Shown here in pieces: positions 56,023 through 59,501 of a stretch of DNA of 59,501 bases; the first letter of the stretch is position 1; each line of letters opens with the position of its first letter. A program made the position numbers and the translations under genes. Under the pieces are notes generated by a model. That model had not been told where the DNA came from, did not search any database, and saw only the letters and a list, made by a program, of their open reading frames with translations. Source of the stretch: Pilaira anomala (taxonomy: Eukaryota > Mucoromycota > Mucoromycetes > Mucorales > Mucoraceae); contig JAIXMQ010000112.1 in assembly GCA_025716855.1 (NCBI GenBank), positions 1 to 59,501 on the forward strand, given 5' to 3'.

Positions 56023-57636
56023 ATGTCTCCAAAACAAAAGGTCAACAACCCTCTCTTGCAAGAAATTGCTCCAGAATATCAAGAGCTTATTCCTCTTTAC
56101 AGTCAAAACAGATTTAACTTTCAATGTACTGAATGTACCTCCAAAGGTACCATTTCATACGTAGGAAATACAACAACTGAACCAATTACACCCATATTTG
56201 ATTGTATCTCGTGTAAAACCAACTGCCCTGTTACACTAATTCAATTAGAATTAGAAAAAATTCATGCGCAACTCCGTTCCTCGAGTGATACTCCAATCAA
56301 TACATCAATCTTCAACAATACTATCCCTTTAGTGGAAACAAGTGTACAACGTACCAATCAGACCGCTATTACAACACCTAATCAAGATATTTCATTTGGT
56401 AACGCAACAAATTCCTTCAGCGCCGCTACCAAAAAAAAAACAACATCAAAAACAGTTACGGGTAAAAAGCGTGTACGTCGCTTGAGTGATGCAGTAGACA
56501 ACTCAGTAACTGATGAATTGAGAATCGAAAATGAATCTCTCAAAGCACAACTAATTAAAGCCAACATTGAAATTGCTGCCCTTAAAGAACAACAACAACT
56601 TGCAGTCAATAAACAAGCTGCACTTGAACAACAAAAATTGGAGATGGAAAAAAAAATTACTCTTTTTCAATTAGACCAACAACTACAAAAACAACAATCA
56701 CCTTCTTCTATCCACAATGAAGATAGTGAAATGATGGATGAAGATCCAACTAACACCCAATCTTCTCCCTCTCACAACAACAACAACAACAACAACAAAC
56801 AACATATTCTCTCAACAGGTTCAGCCTCATCTAAATGGGCTACTGTTGCAGCAACTCAGCCTTCACGTGCTCCTGTACTTCCTAAGTATCCAAATAAAAC
56901 CTTAAATCCAAAAAAAATTAATAATACAAATAACCAAAAAAAAAATAATACAAACAATCGTACTACTAAAACCATCTCTCCCCCCAAAAATAAAGTAGTT
57001 ACTCAAATCAAATTAGACAACGCTGTACGAGCTCTTTCTGCACCATCTACTGATAACCAAGGTTTTTCCTACGTTTATTATCCAGCAAAATCTCGCATCA
57101 GCCGCAAAATCCAACGCAAAAATCTTCAAACATTAGGTGTCACCAATAGTCGAATCTTAGATATCCACTATCCTAGTCGCAATATTGTAGCCCTACTTGT
57201 TCACAACGATTATAAAGATGATCTTATTAATTTATTGAAATCCAAGGGAGTCAATAACCTCTCTGATTATTCTCCTCTACACCCATCTGCTATTGCAGAC
57301 CCTCAATTTAAGGATCTTACTGAATCCGAAAAAAGAAGTCTTGCTATGGAAAAAAACAACAACAGATTGGTCCGTGCTCTTCCTTTTATAAGGGATCACA
57401 TCTCTACAGCTGTAGCTCGCTATTTCGAAGACCAAAGATGGATTTCCAAATCTCAACTTGAATCCTTTATCCTTTTAAAAAATGAAAAATTAAAAAAAAA
57501 TAATATTAACAATGCATTAACACCTAATTATTCTTCTTTTAAAAATAATCCAAATAGATCAGCCTCTGAATCTCAAGCTACTAACACTACTACTTCCTCT
57601 CAAACACAACAAACACCAATGAATATATCGTTATAA
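56023..57636 (+). CDS. LINE ORF1 protein (nucleic-acid-binding)
   Basis: 537 aa, intact. Expected to bind the element RNA and form the transposition particle. The N-terminus has a zinc-ribbon-like pair of CxxC motifs (CTEC near residue 31, CISC near 64). Residues about 165-230 are a coiled coil (ENESLKAQLIKANIEIAALK). A low-complexity Asn/Gln/Lys linker follows, then a folded region at about 330-470 (GFSYVYYPAKSRISRK; LGVTNSRILDIHYPSRNIVALLV), suggestive of an RRM-like domain. No CCHC knuckle is present. The ATG at 56023 follows an A-run leader. The stop overlaps the ORF2 start as TAATG. Confidence 0.85.
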   Translation: MSPKQKVNNPLLQEIAPEYQELIPLYSQNRFNFQCTECTSKGTISYVGNTTTEPITPIFDCISCKTNCPVTLIQLELEKIHAQLRSSSDTPINTSIFNNTIPLVETSVQRTNQTAITTPNQDISFGNATNSFSAATKKKTTSKTVTGKKRVRRLSDAVDNSVTDELRIENESLKAQLIKANIEIAALKEQQQLAVNKQAALEQQKLEMEKKITLFQLDQQLQKQQSPSSIHNEDSEMMDEDPTNTQSSPSHNNNNNNNKQHILSTGSASSKWATVAATQPSRAPVLPKYPNKTLNPKKINNTNNQKKNNTNNRTTKTISPPKNKVVTQIKLDNAVRALSAPSTDNQGFSYVYYPAKSRISRKIQRKNLQTLGVTNSRILDIHYPSRNIVALLVHNDYKDDLINLLKSKGVNNLSDYSPLHPSAIADPQFKDLTESEKRSLAMEKNNNRLVRALPFIRDHISTAVARYFEDQRWISKSQLESFILLKNEKLKKNNINNALTPNYSSFKNNPNRSASESQATNTTTSSQTQQTPMNISL

Positions 57637-59501
57637 TGAGTACTCTCAGCATAGCGTGTATTAATGCCAATGGCAAACTCAAACTTGAAACCATTGACTC
57701 CATTTTATTTTATTGTAAAAACATAGACCTACTTTTTATTACTGAGACCTGGCTCCCTCCTCCAGATGAAAAAACACCTTTAAAACAACTAAACACCCAT
57801 TGGAAACAGCATCACATTTTTGGCGAACCCGTCAAAAACTCTCCGCGTCTCCAAAAGGGCATATCCATATTCATTAATCCAAAACTTTCTGTCAACAACC
57901 TTTTTGTAGATACTCAATCATCATCTAATTATATTTTATGTCATCTTGATGGCTTAAAAATATATTGTATATATCTCTCACCTTCTTTAGATACTAGCAC
58001 AGCTCTTCAAATTTTATCCTCTATACCACTTACTCCTTCTACTATTCTCTGTGGCGATTTCAATGCTCGCATTGGTAAAGTCTCAGGCGATACTCGTTGG
58101 AATCCTCGTGGTACTAAATTTGCTCGCTATATTCAACAAAACAATCTTTTTAACTGGAATGCTATTCACCAATATGCTAAACCAACATACATCAACTACT
58201 TCCCTGAAACAAATACAACGCACAAAAGCATTATTGATTATTTCCTCAGTCCTACTGATCTACCACAATCTAATTTAAAAATTAGATCTGATCTGGCCAT
58301 CTTTGGATCTGATCACAAAATGCTTGTTTTTTCTTTTTTTCATAATCCTAACACCTTCGCCAACTCAGAATCTTCTATCCCTTCTTTACTACGCAAACGA
58401 TGGAAACTTAAACGTCTTCTTGAAAAACCTGTTCGTACAGAATATATTTCTTCTATGCAGCGTCAATTCTTTTCAAAAAACCTACGTCAAAAAAGTCATG
58501 ATTTTTTAGATTATTTAATCAAATGTCATAACCCAAACGATACATCACCTCTTTCTTCTGATATAATAGATACAATAGAATTATTAACCGGTGATTTCTA
58601 TGAAAGCATTTATCATACTCTTCATACAATGTTAACACCATCAGATGAAAGACCCAAGACTTGGACCTGGTTTTGGAATAAAGCACTACAAACAACTGCA
58701 ATAAACGACAAGCCTGCTATACTAGGTGGAGAAAATCCATTGGATTTGATAAACCTCTTTGGTGGCTCAAGTACAAAGAAGCAGACAAACAGCTGAAAAA
58801 AGAAGTAAGACAAGCAAGAGCTCGCTCTTTTCTTGATTACTGTAAAAAAGTTGAAGATAATCCTCATGATGCTACGATTACTAGAATTATTCGTTCAAAA
58901 ACACGCTCAAAACAGTATTCACATCCATCGCTGGTCCACAACAAGCAGTTGAAGATATGGCTTCCTATCTGGAAGGTATATATGATGGTAAGTATATTCC
59001 ACAACCCAAAAAACATTCCTTTTCATATACAGCATCCTCCATTGTTCATACACCAGATGATCCGCTCCTTGATTACGATCTTGATTTAAGCCCTTTTAAT
59101 CTTGAAAGTATCACTGCAGCAATCAAAAGGTTACCGAGGCAAAAGAGCCCTGGTGTTGATCATATCATATCCGAAATGCTCCAGCCTGTTATCACATTAT
59201 TACTCCCATCCTACTCAACATCTTTCGCGCCTGCTGGTTTACTGGTTACACTCCTTTAAACTGGCGTATATCACAAGTTGTATCATTATTCAAGAAAGGT
59301 GACCCACTAGATCCTTCTTGTTACGTCCTATCAGTTTGACTTCGGTCTTTCGAAAAATGATGGAATATTGTATTCAACCTTACCTTTACGAACAAACATC
59401 GTTTATCGATATAGCCCAAGGAGGTTTTAAACCCTTTTTGAGTGCTATGGATCAAGCAGTTTGTTTGGATGAACTCATGCACAGGTACCAACAAAAACAC
59501 A
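57636..59501 (+). pseudogene. LINE ORF2: APE endonuclease and reverse transcriptase, frameshifted and truncated
   Basis: ATG 57636-57638 overlaps the ORF1 stop by one base. The first 386 codons hold the endonuclease: CINANGKL, ITETWLPPP, LCGDFNARIG near 58053, SIIDYFLSP, and GSDHKMLVFS, so the catalytic Asn, Glu, Asp and His are present. The frame breaks near 58725. Reverse transcriptase begins further on in other frames, with IKRLPRQKSPGVDHI near 59130 and later ISQVVSLFKKGDPLD and GGFKPF, up to the window end. At least three frameshifts occur between 58725 and 59310. Not translatable as written; the YxDD motif lies beyond the window. Confidence 0.85.

Larger units (their letters stand above)
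55746..59501 (+). mobile_element. LINE (non-LTR retrotransposon), 3' end outside the window
   Basis: A 5' leader, ORF1 (56023-57636), and ORF2 with an APE-type endonuclease and the beginning of reverse transcriptase. The 5' leader follows the Ty3 LTR end without a visible gap, so its true first base is uncertain. Two-ORF layout and an APE endonuclease place it in the L1/Tx1/Jockey-like groups; the lineage resembles Grem-LINE elements of Mucor. Confidence 0.9.

Noticed and set aside
1..59501. tRNA, rRNA and riboswitch candidates
   Set aside because: I found no GGTTCGANTCC-type arm with a matching cloverleaf, no rRNA-like conserved blocks and no recognisable riboswitch by eye; a tRNAscan/Infernal run would settle it.

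Overview
The window is eukaryotic nuclear DNA from an early-diverging fungus, most likely a Mucoromycota species (Mucor/Rhizopus-like). The evidence is: strong AT richness with very long A and T runs; protein genes split by many short introns of about 50-100 nt with GTAAGT-like donors and TAG/CAG acceptors; a fungal class IV-type chitin synthase; a fungal P3A plasma-membrane proton ATPase; a fungal Spc7/KNL1 kinetochore protein; and copies of an orphan protein family and a LINE type that I associate with Mucoromycota genomes. All exon joins below were read by eye from frame continuity and splice signals; none is backed by transcript data.

Layout. 0-5.1 kb: the last exon of an unknown gene, an MCM1/SRF-type MADS-box gene (+), and convergently a protein with three SH3 domains plus a coiled coil, CD2AP/CIN85-like in layout (-). 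5.1-18.9 kb: a gene-poor accessory stretch with short tandem repeats, a deletion-scarred IS630/Tc1-type transposase, a spliced orphan gene with a GRRID...FK signature, and a second type of orphan pseudogene. Two inverted, decayed copies of an OTU-protease-bearing element flank much of this stretch. 18.9-27.8 kb: a small hypothetical gene (-), the 12-exon kinetochore gene spc7/KNL1 (+), an intact transposase-derived gene whose catalytic residues look lost (-), a METTL25-like methyltransferase (-) and mitochondrial GrpE/Mge1 (-). 27.8-32.3 kb: mostly empty, with a frameshifted second copy of the GRRID orphan family. 32.3-46.9 kb: a RhoGEF (+), chitin synthase (+), a YEATS/AF9-like chromatin reader (+) and the PMA1 proton pump (+). 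46.9-59.5 kb: a transposon-rich end with unknown fragments, a complete but frameshifted Ty3/gypsy element (two 236-238 bp LTRs) and, directly abutting it, a LINE that runs off the window.

Functionally the conserved genes are ordinary cell-biology genes (cell wall synthesis, membrane energisation, Rho signalling, mitosis, transcription, mitochondrial chaperoning) and do not form an operon-like system. The most unusual content is (i) the repeated orphan family with a PD-(D/E)XK-like signature at 12.9-14.2 kb and 28.0-28.9 kb, and possibly a related type at 14.6-15.1 kb; (ii) the apparently domesticated transposase at 23.8-24.8 kb; (iii) an eight-copy SP[I/L]R repeat in Spc7; (iv) A-runs placed immediately after 5' splice sites in several unrelated genes; (v) a third coding region in the Ty3 element that runs into its LTR; and (vi) a UAAUG stop-start overlap in the LINE. 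The LINE resembles the Grem-LINE type known from Mucor pericentric regions, so the right end could approach a centromere; that is only an inference.
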